A DNA stretch of 46,850 bases. It comes from an uncultured Bacilli bacterium (GTDB taxonomy: Bacteria > Bacillota_I > Bacilli_A > RF39 > UBA660). Within the stretch, counting starts at the first letter, position 1. Every line of letters begins with the position of its first letter. A model generated the notes under the pieces. It saw nothing but the letters and a program-made list of their open reading frames with translations. It made no database searches and was not told where the DNA came from. Location: contig CANQQP010000006.1 of the NCBI GenBank assembly GCA_947626055.1, forward strand, positions 1 through 46,850, in the 5' to 3' direction. Below are positions 33,492 through 44,400 of the stretch, piece by piece. The position numbers were made by a program, and so were the translations under genes.

Positions 33492-35220
33492 ATTTTGTTA
33501 AAAGTCTTTCATAATCATTTAATAAATTATTTAAATAAGAAAATGCATTATCATAAATTTGGGGATCACTTAAATCAACACCTGCTTGTTTTAAAGCCTC
33601 TAAAGTAGGTTTACTACCATCAATAGTTAAAAAATTTAAATAATCGGTTATATTACCCTCATCAATATTTTTATTAATAACTAAAGCAGCAATTTTTCCA
33701 GTAGCATATTGAAAATTATAATAGCGATATTGGCCATAAAATAAGTGTAATCTTGTTTGCCATAAATATTTTAGTTCTTCATCAATATCTACCGTATAAT
33801 AATATTTTTTATATAAATTAATAAAGGTCTCATTAATCAAAGAAGCACTCAGTGAATTTCCTTGTTCAATTTCTTCACATAATATTTTTTGAAACTCTAA
33901 AAATAAAGTTTGAAAATAGATAGCTGTTGTCATTTTATCAATAATTTGTTCTAAATGAATAATTTTATTTTCAGTCTCCGCTTTATCATATAAATATTTT
34001 TCCACACGGTCTTCGTTAACAGTAGAAGCTACTTCCGATAAAAATGCGGAGAAATGAAAATCTTGATAGGGTTGATTTTCTCTTATATAAATCCCATTTA
34101 CAGCATGTCCTAGTTCATGAGCCAAAGCAGCAACTTCTCGAAAATTATCTTTATAATTCATTAATATCATAGGTTTAATATAATTACGAAAATGATAGCC
34201 GCCCCCAAATTTATTTTTTCTTTCAAAAGCATCAATACATCCACTACTTAAAGCAATATCTAATTTTTGTTGATAGTCTTCTCCCATAACTTTTAGAGCT
34301 TCTTTAATAACATCTAAGGCCTCATTAAAAGTATATTTTGGATTGTAGTCCTCATTAATAGTTAAATCATAAAAATGGAAATCTTCTAAACCTTGTCTTT
34401 GCTTTTTTAAAGTTAAGTATCTATTTAATAATTCTAGATTATTATGGACGGCTATAATTAAATTATCAATGATTTTCATATCTAAATCATCTTCAATTAT
34501 AACTTGCTCCAAAATAGAATTAAAATTTTTTTCAGAAGCAATATCATAACACATTTGATATCTTAAATTCAGAAGGCCACTAACACTTTTATTAACATTA
34601 GCTAAACTGTGCATAAAACCTAGGAATATATTTTTTCTAATATTACGGTCTTTACTTTTACTATATTGATTGTAAGAACTTTTATCAGCTTTCACTTTTT
34701 CTTTATTTATTTGGATATCTTCACACGGTAACTCCACATTCATAAGCATATTATAAAGCGTATTAACATTTTCAATAGCTATGCCTTCTTTAGTGATTAA
34801 AGTAGAATTAATATTGTGTTTTTTACATCTTAAAACATCATAAAAATGCATATAGTATTTTTGCATATTAGGGTATTTATGCATATACATATCCAAAGGC
34901 ATATCAATTTTTAGAATTTCTTCATTGATAATATTTTTAAATTGAGCTATTTTTCCTTTTGCTATGTAAGCTTCATCTTTATATTTAGCATAGATATCGC
35001 TAGCCAGATTTAAATCATATTTAAGTTCAGCATAAGTATGTAATTTTTCGGCTGTAAGTGCTAAACCATAATAATTTTTTAATTTCTCTTCTAAGTTTAA
35101 AGTTTTAAAACTTTCCTCTAAATTTTTTACGCTTATTAAAAATTGCTTTTTAGTTTCTATAAAATCCTCGTCATTTAGAAAAAAGTCTTGAAAATCCCAA
35201 GTAAAATCTTCTTTTTTCAT
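33490..35220 (-). CDS. pepF: Oligoendopeptidase F (M3 family)
   Basis: PepF is a cytosolic zinc peptidase that trims oligopeptides of about 7-17 residues. The ATG at 35220 follows GAGGTGGGTG on the minus strand; upstream residues of the frame cross the promoter. The 576 residues include the zinc site HELGHAVNG (HELGH 368-372) and the third-ligand region FLSEVASTVNE about 25 residues later. The N-terminal helical domain starts KKEDFTWDFQDFF, normal for the family. It is transcribed alone from an extended -10 promoter (minus-strand TATAAT 35242-35237 after TGT). Confidence 0.93.
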   Translation of the reverse strand: MKKEDFTWDFQDFFLNDEDFIETKKQFLISVKNLEESFKTLNLEEKLKNYYGLALTAEKLHTYAELKYDLNLASDIYAKYKDEAYIAKGKIAQFKNIINEEILKIDMPLDMYMHKYPNMQKYYMHFYDVLRCKKHNINSTLITKEGIAIENVNTLYNMLMNVELPCEDIQINKEKVKADKSSYNQYSKSKDRNIRKNIFLGFMHSLANVNKSVSGLLNLRYQMCYDIASEKNFNSILEQVIIEDDLDMKIIDNLIIAVHNNLELLNRYLTLKKQRQGLEDFHFYDLTINEDYNPKYTFNEALDVIKEALKVMGEDYQQKLDIALSSGCIDAFERKNKFGGGYHFRNYIKPMILMNYKDNFREVAALAHELGHAVNGIYIRENQPYQDFHFSAFLSEVASTVNEDRVEKYLYDKAETENKIIHLEQIIDKMTTAIYFQTLFLEFQKILCEEIEQGNSLSASLINETFINLYKKYYYTVDIDEELKYLWQTRLHLFYGQYRYYNFQYATGKIAALVINKNIDEGNITDYLNFLTIDGSKPTLEALKQAGVDLSDPQIYDNAFSYLNNLLNDYERLLTK

Positions 35221-35236
35221 TTTTTCACCCACCTCG

Positions 35237-35245
35237 ATTATAACA
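35237..35245 (-). promoter_or_regulatory. Extended -10 promoter of pepF
   Basis: Minus-strand TGT-TATAAT, 17 bases before the start codon. Confidence 0.6.
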
Positions 35246-35298
35246 TAAATCCTTGCAATCCTAAACATATTTAAGTATTATAAAAATGTGAGGAAATT

Positions 35299-36276
35299 AT
35301 GGGATTTTGTATAGGAAATATTAAAATTAAAAATAAAATTGTCTTAGCTCCAATGGCCGGAATTTCGGATGCTGCTTTTATAAAAATATGTGCTGATTTT
35401 TCTTTAGGTTATGCAATAACGGAACTTTTAAGTTCTGAAGCAATTGTCAGAGGGAATAAAAAAACTTTTGATATGTTAAACGGCTTAAATGAGCTAAATA
35501 TTCCTGTAGCTTTTCAAATTTTTGGAGCAAATCCTAAGACAATGGCCAAAGCAGCGTCAATATTAGTCGAGGATTATGGGGCTAAAATTATTGATATTAA
35601 TATGGGCTGTCCAGTTCCCAAAGTAGCTATTAAAAATGAGGCGGGAAGTGCCCTTTTAAAAAATCCTGATAAAGTAAAGGAAATCGTTACAGCTGTGAAA
35701 CAAGCTGTTAATGTACCCGTTACTGTGAAAATTCGTAGTGGTTGGGATGAAGGACATATTAATGCCCCATTAATAGCTAAAATATGTGAAGAGGCTGGAG
35801 CAGATGCTATTGCTATTCATGCTAGAACCAAAACTCAAGGCTATAGTGGACAGGCGGATTGGAATATTATCAAACAAGTAAAGGAAAGTGTGAATATTCC
35901 CGTTATTGGTAATGGAGACATAAAAAGTTGCTATGATGCTCAAAAAATGTTAGAAGAAACTAAGTGTGATGCCATCATGATTGGTCGAGGAGCTTTAGGT
36001 AATCCATGGCTTATAAAAGCGTGTGTAGATTATATAGAAAAAGGGATAGAACCTCAAGAAGTGTCGAATTTGGAAAAAGTTGAAATGATGAAAAAACATT
36101 ATCAATTACTTTTAAAATATAAAATTGAAAAATTGGCTAATTTGGAAATTCGGACTCATATTTTATATTACTTAAAAGGGATGCCAGAAAGTAAAGAAAT
36201 GAAAAAGAAAATCTGTCAATGTAAAACTAAACAGGAATTATTAGATACTATTAATGAATATGAAAAGCATATTTAA
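35299..36276 (+). CDS. dus: tRNA-dihydrouridine synthase (DusB-like)
   Basis: Dus enzymes reduce uridines in the tRNA D loop with FMN and NADPH. The 325-residue protein has the N-terminal VLAPMAGISDAAF, the active-site Cys104 in NMGCPVPKV, the phosphate-binding HARTKTQGYSG and the FMN-binding GNGDI and MIGRGALGNPW motifs. The ending is the small helical tRNA-binding domain (LRIRTHI-like, here LEIRTHILYYLKG). The length and sequence are closest to DusB-type proteins of Firmicutes. GAGGAAATT precedes the ATG. Divergent from pepF. Confidence 0.93.
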   Translation: MGFCIGNIKIKNKIVLAPMAGISDAAFIKICADFSLGYAITELLSSEAIVRGNKKTFDMLNGLNELNIPVAFQIFGANPKTMAKAASILVEDYGAKIIDINMGCPVPKVAIKNEAGSALLKNPDKVKEIVTAVKQAVNVPVTVKIRSGWDEGHINAPLIAKICEEAGADAIAIHARTKTQGYSGQADWNIIKQVKESVNIPVIGNGDIKSCYDAQKMLEETKCDAIMIGRGALGNPWLIKACVDYIEKGIEPQEVSNLEKVEMMKKHYQLLLKYKIEKLANLEIRTHILYYLKGMPESKEMKKKICQCKTKQELLDTINEYEKHI

Positions 36277-36283
36277 TGTTAAT

Positions 36284-36312
36284 TTGAAAAATAAAGATTA
36301 GTATGCTATACT
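36284..36312 (+). promoter_or_regulatory. Promoter of the T-box transcript
   Basis: TTGAAA (36284-36289) and TATACT (36307-36312) with a 17-base spacer; TGC before the -10 also makes it an extended -10. Confidence 0.75.
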
Positions 36313-36317
36313 AAAGT

Positions 36318-36529
36318 TAGTTAAACAAAGATTATTTTAAAGTATTTTATAAATTTGTCTAAAGAGATTTTGTGGTTGGTGAAAACAAAAACAGTTTATA
36401 AAAGAAATTACAAAAATAGGAGTTTAAAACGGGTAACTTCGTTAAAGGTTTAAAGTGTATGATTAGTTCATAAATTAAGGTGGTACCGTGCTTTGCTGCA
36501 TCCTTAAGTTATGGATTTTTTATTTTTTT
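36318..36529 (+). promoter_or_regulatory. T-box leader, tyrosine type
   Basis: The T-box sequence AAGGTGGTACCGTG (36477-36490) matches the consensus AGGGTGGNACCGCG, whose UGGU pairs with the tRNA CCA end. The preceding region can form stem I with GTGGTTGGTGAAAAC in its distal part and a specifier bulge holding TAC (36409-36411), a Tyr codon, in line with tyrS downstream. A T-rich tract ends the leader. Uncharged tRNA-Tyr should therefore raise expression of the kinase-tyrS operon. The usual strong terminator is not obvious. Confidence 0.85.
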
Positions 36530-36545
36530 AAAGGAAGTGGTAAGT

Positions 36546-37127
36546 TTGAATATTGCTATTTTTGGAAGTGCTAGATCCGGTAAATCAACTTTAGCTAAAA
36601 TGATATCCCTTAAATATCCGCATTATCATATTATTGTTGGTGATGATGTTCGCGGAGCTTTTCAAGATGCACTTCCCCAAAATGATATTAATAGTAAGGG
36701 TGGCCAAGGAATGGTGGATGATTTTCCTAAATTCTTATCAGCTTATTTTTATAGAAGCATAAGAAGAAATAGAGGAATATTTAATTATATTGTCGAGACT
36801 TGTGATATTTATCCTGAAAAAGCAAAACAGTATTTTAATAAGAAAGATACTATTATAATTTATTTAGCTACCCCAAACTTAAGTGTATTAGATCATTTTA
36901 AAAAAATTAGAAAATATGAAACAGAAAAAGATTGGACTTATGGTCGTAGTGATAAAGAAATAATAAATCATTGCCAATATTGGATTAATCAAAGTAAAAT
37001 ATTTGAACAAGAATGTCAAAAATTAGGGATTGTGTTTGTAGATACCTCTGAAAATCGAGAGTTAGTTTTAGAGAAAACTATTGAAAAATTTGAAAAAATT
37101 ATAAAAGAAAAAGGAGCGAGATTATGA
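36546..37127 (+). CDS. P-loop kinase-like NTPase in the tyrS operon
   Basis: The TTG at 36546 follows AAGGAAGTGG; 193 residues. It opens with NIAIFGSARSGKST, a Walker A loop in the style of small nucleotide or metabolite kinases, then VGDDVRGAF, which may be the catalytic/substrate Asp region. A lid-like Lys/Arg stretch (KKIRKYETEKDWTYGR) follows, and the C-terminus has VFVDTSENRE, as in adenylate/shikimate kinase-like proteins. The substrate is not known. It overlaps the tyrS start by four bases and shares its T-box, so its product is tied to tyrosine supply. Confidence 0.78.
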   Translation: MNIAIFGSARSGKSTLAKMISLKYPHYHIIVGDDVRGAFQDALPQNDINSKGGQGMVDDFPKFLSAYFYRSIRRNRGIFNYIVETCDIYPEKAKQYFNKKDTIIIYLATPNLSVLDHFKKIRKYETEKDWTYGRSDKEIINHCQYWINQSKIFEQECQKLGIVFVDTSENRELVLEKTIEKFEKIIKEKGARL

Positions 37128-38341
37128 CATGTTTTGAAGAATTAAAAAAAAGAGGATTAATTAAAGATATTTCTAGTCCTGAGATAGAAAAAAAATTAAA
37201 TGAAGAAAAAATGACATTTTATATTGGCACAGATCCAACCGCCGATAGTTTACACATTGGCCATTTATCTTCACTTTTAATATGTAAAAGACTAGCTGCT
37301 TATGGTCATAAACCGATTATTTTAATTGGAGGAGCAACAGGTTTGATTGGAGATCCTCGTCCTACTGCCGAACGTGCGATGATAACTTATGAGGAAGTGC
37401 ATCATAATTTTGAAGGCTTAAAAAAACAAATTGAAAGACTATTTCCGGACGTTTTAGTTGTTAATAATTATGAGTGGAGTAAAGATATAACCTTTATTGA
37501 TTATTTAAGAGATTATGGAAAATATTTTAATATTAATTATATGCTTAACAAGGATATAATTAGAAGAAGATTAGATGAAGGTATCACTTATACTGAATTT
37601 TCTTATATGATAATGCAGTCATTAGATTTTATGCATTTATATCAAAGTAATAATTGTACTATGCAAGTTGCGGGTCAAGATCAATGGGGTAACATCACTG
37701 CCGGTATTGAACTAATTCGCAAGAAACTAAATAAAGAAGCTTATGCTTTTACAATGCCATTAGTAACGAAGAAAGATGGAACTAAGTTTGGGAAAAGCGA
37801 AAAAGGTGCATTGTGGCTTGATAAAGAAAAAACATCACCATATGAGTTATATCAGTTTTTCTTAAATTCCGAAGATGAAATGGTTATTCCTTATTTAAAA
37901 ATTTATACTTTTTTATCTTTAGAGGAAATTGAAAAATTAGCTCAAAAACATCAAGAAAAACCTGAGTTAAGAGAAGCAGCGAAGACTTTAGCTTTTGAAG
38001 TTGTGAAATTTGTCCATGGAGAAGAAGAAGCTTTAAAAGCTCAAAAAACTAGTGAGGAAGTATTTGCCCATAAAGGCATTAGTGCAGATATGCCAGGTGT
38101 AGATATTGCCAGCAGTGTTTTAGAGCAAGGAATAACGCTTGTTGATTTCTTAGTAGAGACCAAAATTGCTCCTTCTAAAAGTGAGGCACGTCGACTAATT
38201 ATCCAAGGCGGGATTTCTTTAAATAATGCAAAACAACTTGATCCTAATTTTATCGTTGATCAAAATTTATTAAAAGACGAAACCTTTATTATTCAAAAGG
38301 GTAAAAAAAATTATTGGAAGGTCAATATTTTTAGGGACTAA
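37124..38341 (+). CDS. tyrS: Tyrosyl-tRNA synthetase
   Basis: This class I synthetase charges tRNA-Tyr. The 405 residues contain the HIGH motif (44-47, ADSLHIGHLSSLL), the tyrosine-binding and dimer region (AGQDQWGNI, about 183-191) and the KMSKS equivalent KFGKS (221-225). The C-terminal 65 residues are an S4 RNA-binding domain (APSKSEARRLIIQGGISLN). The KFGKS variant and length are typical of bacterial TyrRS. It is translated from an ATG overlapping the kinase gene and ends in a terminator hairpin. Confidence 0.97.
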   Translation: MTCFEELKKRGLIKDISSPEIEKKLNEEKMTFYIGTDPTADSLHIGHLSSLLICKRLAAYGHKPIILIGGATGLIGDPRPTAERAMITYEEVHHNFEGLKKQIERLFPDVLVVNNYEWSKDITFIDYLRDYGKYFNINYMLNKDIIRRRLDEGITYTEFSYMIMQSLDFMHLYQSNNCTMQVAGQDQWGNITAGIELIRKKLNKEAYAFTMPLVTKKDGTKFGKSEKGALWLDKEKTSPYELYQFFLNSEDEMVIPYLKIYTFLSLEEIEKLAQKHQEKPELREAAKTLAFEVVKFVHGEEEALKAQKTSEEVFAHKGISADMPGVDIASSVLEQGITLVDFLVETKIAPSKSEARRLIIQGGISLNNAKQLDPNFIVDQNLLKDETFIIQKGKKNYWKVNIFRD

Positions 38342-38355
38342 TGTGTCCTTTTTTT
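38333..38355 (+). terminator. Terminator of tyrS
   Basis: AGGGAC (38333-38338) pairs with GTCCTT (38345-38350) around a 6-base loop, followed by T; the stop codon is in the loop. Confidence 0.75.
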
Positions 38356-38356
38356 A

Positions 38357-38386
38357 TTGACAAATTCCAGTTATAAAGGGTAAACT
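38357..38386 (+). promoter_or_regulatory. Promoter of the giant sigma gene
   Basis: TTGACA (38357-38362) and TAAACT (38381-38386) with an 18-base spacer, 104 bases before the chosen start at 38490. Confidence 0.6.
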
Positions 38387-38407
38387 AGGAATAGTGGGGG
38401 AGTTTAT

Positions 38408-38449
38408 ATGATAATTTTTAAACGAGGGATAAAAGCTTTTATTTTCTAA
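38408..38449 (+). CDS. Possible 13-residue leader peptide
   Basis: A short open frame begins at ATG 38408 five bases after GGGGGAG, a strong SD, and reads [13 protein letters not shown] before TAA at 38447-38449. It ends 40 bases before the giant sigma gene start on the same transcript. It may be a translated leader that tunes expression, or chance. Confidence 0.35.
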   Translation: MIIFKRGIKAFIF

Positions 38450-38489
38450 CAATTTTAATATATCACAAATAAAAAAGGAAGTGTTCCCA

Positions 38490-41400
38490 ATGAAGGAAAT
38501 TAAAAGCTTGGAAAATATAAAAAAAGAACTATTAGCGTTAGGGCGAAAAAATGGATTTATCACCTTTGATGATATTGATAATGTTACTAGCGGTTTTACA
38601 GTGGACAATGAAATCTTAAATGATTTATATAATTTTTTTGCTGTCAATAATATTAAATTAAAAGATGAGGATTTATCAGAATCAATAGATAAAAAATCCT
38701 TGGAAATTGAGGATTTAAGTGCAGAAGTTAGTCTAAAAGATTCAACACATGCTTATTTAAAAGAAATTGGTCAAATAAAATTATTAACAGAATCCCAAGA
38801 GCGAGAATTAGCTAAAGCGAGCGCTCAAGGTGACACTGAAGCTAACAAAAGATTAGTTGAGGCTAATTTGCGATTAGTTGTTTCTGTTGCTCGAAGATAT
38901 ATAGGCCGCGGTCTTGATTTATTAGATTTAATTCAGGAAGGTAATGGAGGCCTTATGAAGGCTGTTAAACTATATGATTATACTAAAGGTTTTCGTTTTT
39001 CTACTTATGCCACTTGGTGGATAAGACAAGCTATTACGCGAGCTTTAGCATATTCATCACGAACAATTAGAATACCGGTTTATATGGAGAACGAAATCAA
39101 TAAGTTAATTAAGACTCAAAGAATGTTAACATACAAACTTAACCGGGAGCCAAGCGAAGAAGAAATTGTTGCAGAATTAGGAATTACTATTAAAGAATTG
39201 CATAAACTAAAGAAATATTCACAACCTACGGTTTCTTTAGAATCTAAAGTGGGGGATGAAGAAGATGCGGAATTTCAAGATTTTATTCCTGATGATTATG
39301 ATTTAGAGGAGACGGCTATAGACCAAATAGGTAATAGCGATCTTTTACAAGCTATAACTAAAGTTTTGACACCTAGAGAACAAGAAGTCCTTTTTTTAAG
39401 ATTTGGTATAAAAGATGGCCGACAATATAAATTAGAAGAAATAGCTCAAAAATATAATGTAACGAGAGAGAGAATTAGACAAATTATCGTCAAGGCATTG
39501 CGTAAATTACGTGATAATTCTTCTTCTAAACATCTAAAAAGCTATTTAAAAGACGAATCTTCAAATTCTCCAGTTATCGAGCAAATGAATATAGTCGCTT
39601 ATTTTAAAATTGATTTAAAATTCATTAAAGTGGCTTTAACATTTATGCCCCTAAATGTAGTAAAATCTATTCATCAAACATTTGGCTCTAATTTAAATGC
39701 TACAATTACTCCGCAAACAATTGTAAAGGATGCCCAACCTTTAATAAATTTTATCAATCGCTATCGCCTGCTTTATACCCAAACTCTTTCTGAAGAAGTA
39801 ATTAAATCAGCAGTAAGGAATCCAGATCTTTTTGAAATGTATCAAAAAGGAAGGTTAAAAGATATTTATACATTGTTTAAAGATTATACTCCTAAATATA
39901 TAAATTACTGTTTGAGTCAAAATAAGCATTACAATGATCTACTACATCTAAGATATAAAAAGGAATTTAATGTTACTAATGTATTTTTAGATGCTAATAG
40001 TTTTAAGCGGGCTTTAACTTCTTTTAGAGCCTGGTTAGAAATAGAAAGAGATGATTACTTGGCGAAAAAATCTCTTACTATAGATCAATATTTTAATTTA
40101 CCTTTTAATATTATTAATACTATTACACTTTATCTATCTGCGGAAGAATATAAAATGTTAGTTAGCCATTTTGGCCCTAGTTTAAAAGATAAATATTTCT
40201 TTGAAAATGATGATGAATTAGAAGGATTAAAAACTAAATTTGCGCAAATTTTAAAAAATCCTGAAAGCTTTCCAAAATATTTTATATCTTTTAATGATTA
40301 TTTTCAAAATTTTAATAAAGAATATACCAGCTTTATGTTAAAACTTTATCCAGATAAAGATCAAATTTTAACTTTGCTTCAAAATGATTTAAATAAGTCT
40401 GTAAGATTAACAGTTAAAAATCAAGAATACTTTGATTCTCTAAATAAATTTTATCTTAAGTATTACCCTTTATATTTAGAAGACCCTGAAGAATTCAAAC
40501 TTATTGCCCATGATTATTTAAACTTTAAAACAGGAAACAGTCTTTCTGTAGGTATATATAATTATTTACAAAGATTTTCTAGCGTTAGGTATTCCAAAAT
40601 TATTGTTGATATATTGTTAAATGGTTTAAATAAATATGAAATAAAAAAATTAAAAAAGGTTTGGCAACAAAATGATTACCAAACAAGTAAGACTCTATTT
40701 GTTAATAATCAAACGGATCTCCGATTTTACAATATAATTATGAAATTAAATTTCATTTTAAAACAAATATATCAAACCCAAATACCTTTTAATGTTATAA
40801 AACAAAGTGCGGAAAATGTGGCTCGTAATGTGGTATACTTTAGCTCTGAAAATATTTATGAATTAATTGATAAAGATAAAAAATATCCTAAAGAATTAAT
40901 AGATTTTATTTTAGATAACGTAAATGAAAAAAATACGCAATTTTTACAAAAAATATATAGGAAAGAAAACTATAGAAATGTTTGTAGACATATTTGTTTA
41001 GCTTCTGATAAAGCCCACTTGGATAGATTAATAAGGATAATAAGAAATGATTTAGAAGAATTATCAAAGGTTGTTAACCAAGATTATTCACGAGAAACAT
41101 TAAAAATTCTATATCAAAATTTACCGACAAAAAAATTAGTAAAGACCACAGCTTTTACTATATATAATAAAATTCCTGAATTTGATCGAGAATATATAGA
41201 ATTTACGCTTCGTTCAACAACCTGTCAAAGAAGAGAAAAACTCGAATACTTTTTTGGCTCAGATTTTAACAAAATGGTAGATTATCAAAATTTAAATGAA
41301 AATGAAAAGCGAGTGTTAGATAAATTAGTATTTAATTTAAAAACTACTTTAAAGAAAAATTTTGAGAATTATACAAAAAGCAAGAAATACAAAAATACTT

Positions 41401-44400
41401 TCCCTTATAATACAATTTACTTTCAAATAAAAAATAGATTGCCCGAATATAATTTATCAAAAGAATTTATAACTTATATTTTAAAGGATTTAAAAAGTAA
41501 ATTTCTTATTAGAAAATTTAAAGACTTAAACTTTGATATTATTCCTGTTTTCAATAATATTAGTGAAGAACAAGTTTATATTAATATAGTAAAAAAAGTA
41601 GTAAATCAAATACAAGAAATTTATAAAATGGCTCCCACTTTTGATTTAGAAACTTTAAAATATATTTATGATAGAACCAAAAACGTAAATTCTTTTAAAC
41701 CTTTTACGATATATGATAAATATAAAGAATATACCCGTGAATATGTAGATTTTATTCTTTATCAAACACAAGGTTTTAGAAGAGAAACTTTAATAAAATA
41801 CTTCGGAGAAGATTTTAATAGAAGAATTAGTTTTGAAGATTTAACTGAGGATGAAAGAAAACAGTTAAGTGTTTTAATAAAAAAATTAAAATTATGTTTA
41901 GAACAGAATTTAGAAGAATATGAAAAAAGTAAGAAATACAAAAATGTTTTCCCATACAATACAATTTATTTTCATATAAAAAATAAATTGCCAGAATATA
42001 ATTTATCGAAAGAATTTATAATTTATATCTTAAAAACTTTAAATCAAAAATTTATTCATGATACTTTTCCAAATGAAAATTTTGATATTATTCCTGTGTT
42101 TACAAGTCGTTATGAAAAAAGGACCTATAATAAGCTTATTAACAATGTAAGTGATATGATAAAAAAGGTTTACGATAATGCTCCGGCTTTTGATTTGGAA
42201 ACTTTAAAAATAACCCATAACCAAAACCAAGGTAAAAATTTATATGAATTATTGCCTAATTATCCTCAAGAGTATATTCGATTAACTGCAGATATTTATC
42301 CTACTCGCTCCAAATTAATAGCTTATTTTGGTAACGATTATAGTCAAAAGTTTGATAGCAACCGAATGGACGCTAAAGAAAAAGCAAAATTTGGTATTAT
42401 GTTAAAACATTTTGAATGTAAATTACAAGCTAATTATGAAGACTATCAAAAAGGTGTTTTCGAAAGGAAAACTAATACTCTTTATCCGCCTTTAACTATA
42501 TATGACTACATTCAAAAACCAGTTATCCAATTTAATTTTTCTAAAGAAATTATTGATTATATGCTGAAAAATATTAGTCCGTCTCAAGAAGAAATATTAA
42601 TGAGAATAAGAAAAGAAGACTTTGCCACCGTGAAAATGGATAATTTGCCTAATAAAGACTGTGTTGCATTTGATAAAATGGTTAAAAGCATTCGTAGTCG
42701 CTTAATTAAAATGTATAGCCAAACAGATGACTATAGCTTAGAAAATTTAATTAAAGTATATAATAAGATTACGCGGCATGTAAGGTATTATAACTTGTTT
42801 GATAAATGTGGAGATTATTCTAAAGAATATATTCTTTTAATACTAGAAAAAAACACAAAGTTAAAGGCAATTTTCACTAAATATTTTGGTGAAAACTTCG
42901 TAACAAGAATTGACACTGCTTTATTAGATGAAAATCAAAAAGAAGAAATATATATTAAAATTAATTGTTTAAAAGTGATATTAAAAAGATATAGCTCAAG
43001 ATATAAAACTAATGGTAATGTTTCTTATCAACAGCTTTGGAAAAAAATCCACACATTAACTATTTATGAATATATTCAGAAAAATCAAAATGATTTTCAT
43101 TATGATAAAGAAATAATTGATTTATGCCTAGATGATTTACAAGACCGCGCGGAAGAGGTTTTCAAACAAGCTTGGCAACAGGACGATTATAGGCAATCCA
43201 ATACGTTAGTTATTCCTGAAAATGCTAATCTTTTCTATAATACAATTAGTAAAATTAAAGCAAAACTTTATAATTTATATTCTCAGGCTGAAAAGAATAA
43301 TTTAACTAAGGTAGAAGATATAAAAAGGCTTTATTATCACAATTCGAAATATGCTAGAGAATTTAACTTGTTTGATTTATATAAAGATTATGACCAAGAG
43401 TATGTAAGCCAGGTAGCAAGATTAATTCGTTCAAATTATTTAATTGAATTATTTTCTCCAACTTTGGATAAAAAAATTTCTATACAAAATTTTAATAAAA
43501 AAGAAAAGAAGAAATTTTATAATAATATGTCACTATTAAAAAAATCCTTAGAAAATCCGCCAACTTCTTATAAATATTTAAGTTTTAACTTGTTGGATAG
43601 TTTTTCTGACTATGAAAATGAATATATTTTATGGATGCTAAAACGTTACATTCAAAAAGATTATTTAATTAGTATTTTTGGTGAAAACTTAGAAAATATA
43701 GTTGATATGAAAAAGTTGGATAAAAATCAGAGACGAAAATTGCACTATAAAATAAATAATTTTAAAAGATTTTTAAAAACCCATTATAAAAGTTATATAC
43801 AAGATAAAAAAGCTTTAGAATGCCATCTGTCTAAAGATAGTTCTACTTATAAAAACATAGATATATATGAATATATAAAACAAAAGTTAGACTTTCCATG
43901 TAATAATGATATAATTGACTTTGTTTTAGATAATCTGAATGAAAATTATGAAAATACTTTAAAGGAAGTATGGCAACAGGAAGATTATCGTCATTCTTCT
44001 AATTTAAAGGTTAATAAACCAAATAGATTTTACTATATCATGGACCGAATAATTAGTAATTTAAAAAAACTATATACTGAAGCAAACAATGATTATGACT
44101 TTGAAAATTTAAAAAACTTATATAGAAAATTATATCCGAAAATTTTTGGAAAAAAGTATAATAAAAAGACTATAACTATCTATCAATTATTAAGGTCGAA
44201 GCACCGTAAATATTCTACTTCACTTATAGATTTTGTTTTAGATAATTTAGATGATAACGCCACTAAAGTGTTAGTTGATGCGTGGCAACAGGAAGATTAT
44301 CGCCATAGTAATAATTTAGTTTATCCAGCCGATATAAATCAATTTAATGCTATTATTAATCAAATAAAAGCTGATTTAAATTATATTTATGATAACGTCA

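Noticed and set aside
36480-36545. Upstream extension of the P-loop kinase gene into the T-box
   Set aside because: The added residues are read from conserved T-box and terminator RNA; the SD supports TTG 36546.
38354-38647. Minus-strand open frame of 97 codons over the giant sigma start
   Set aside because: It overlaps the leader and N-terminus of a clear sigma gene and lacks an SD.
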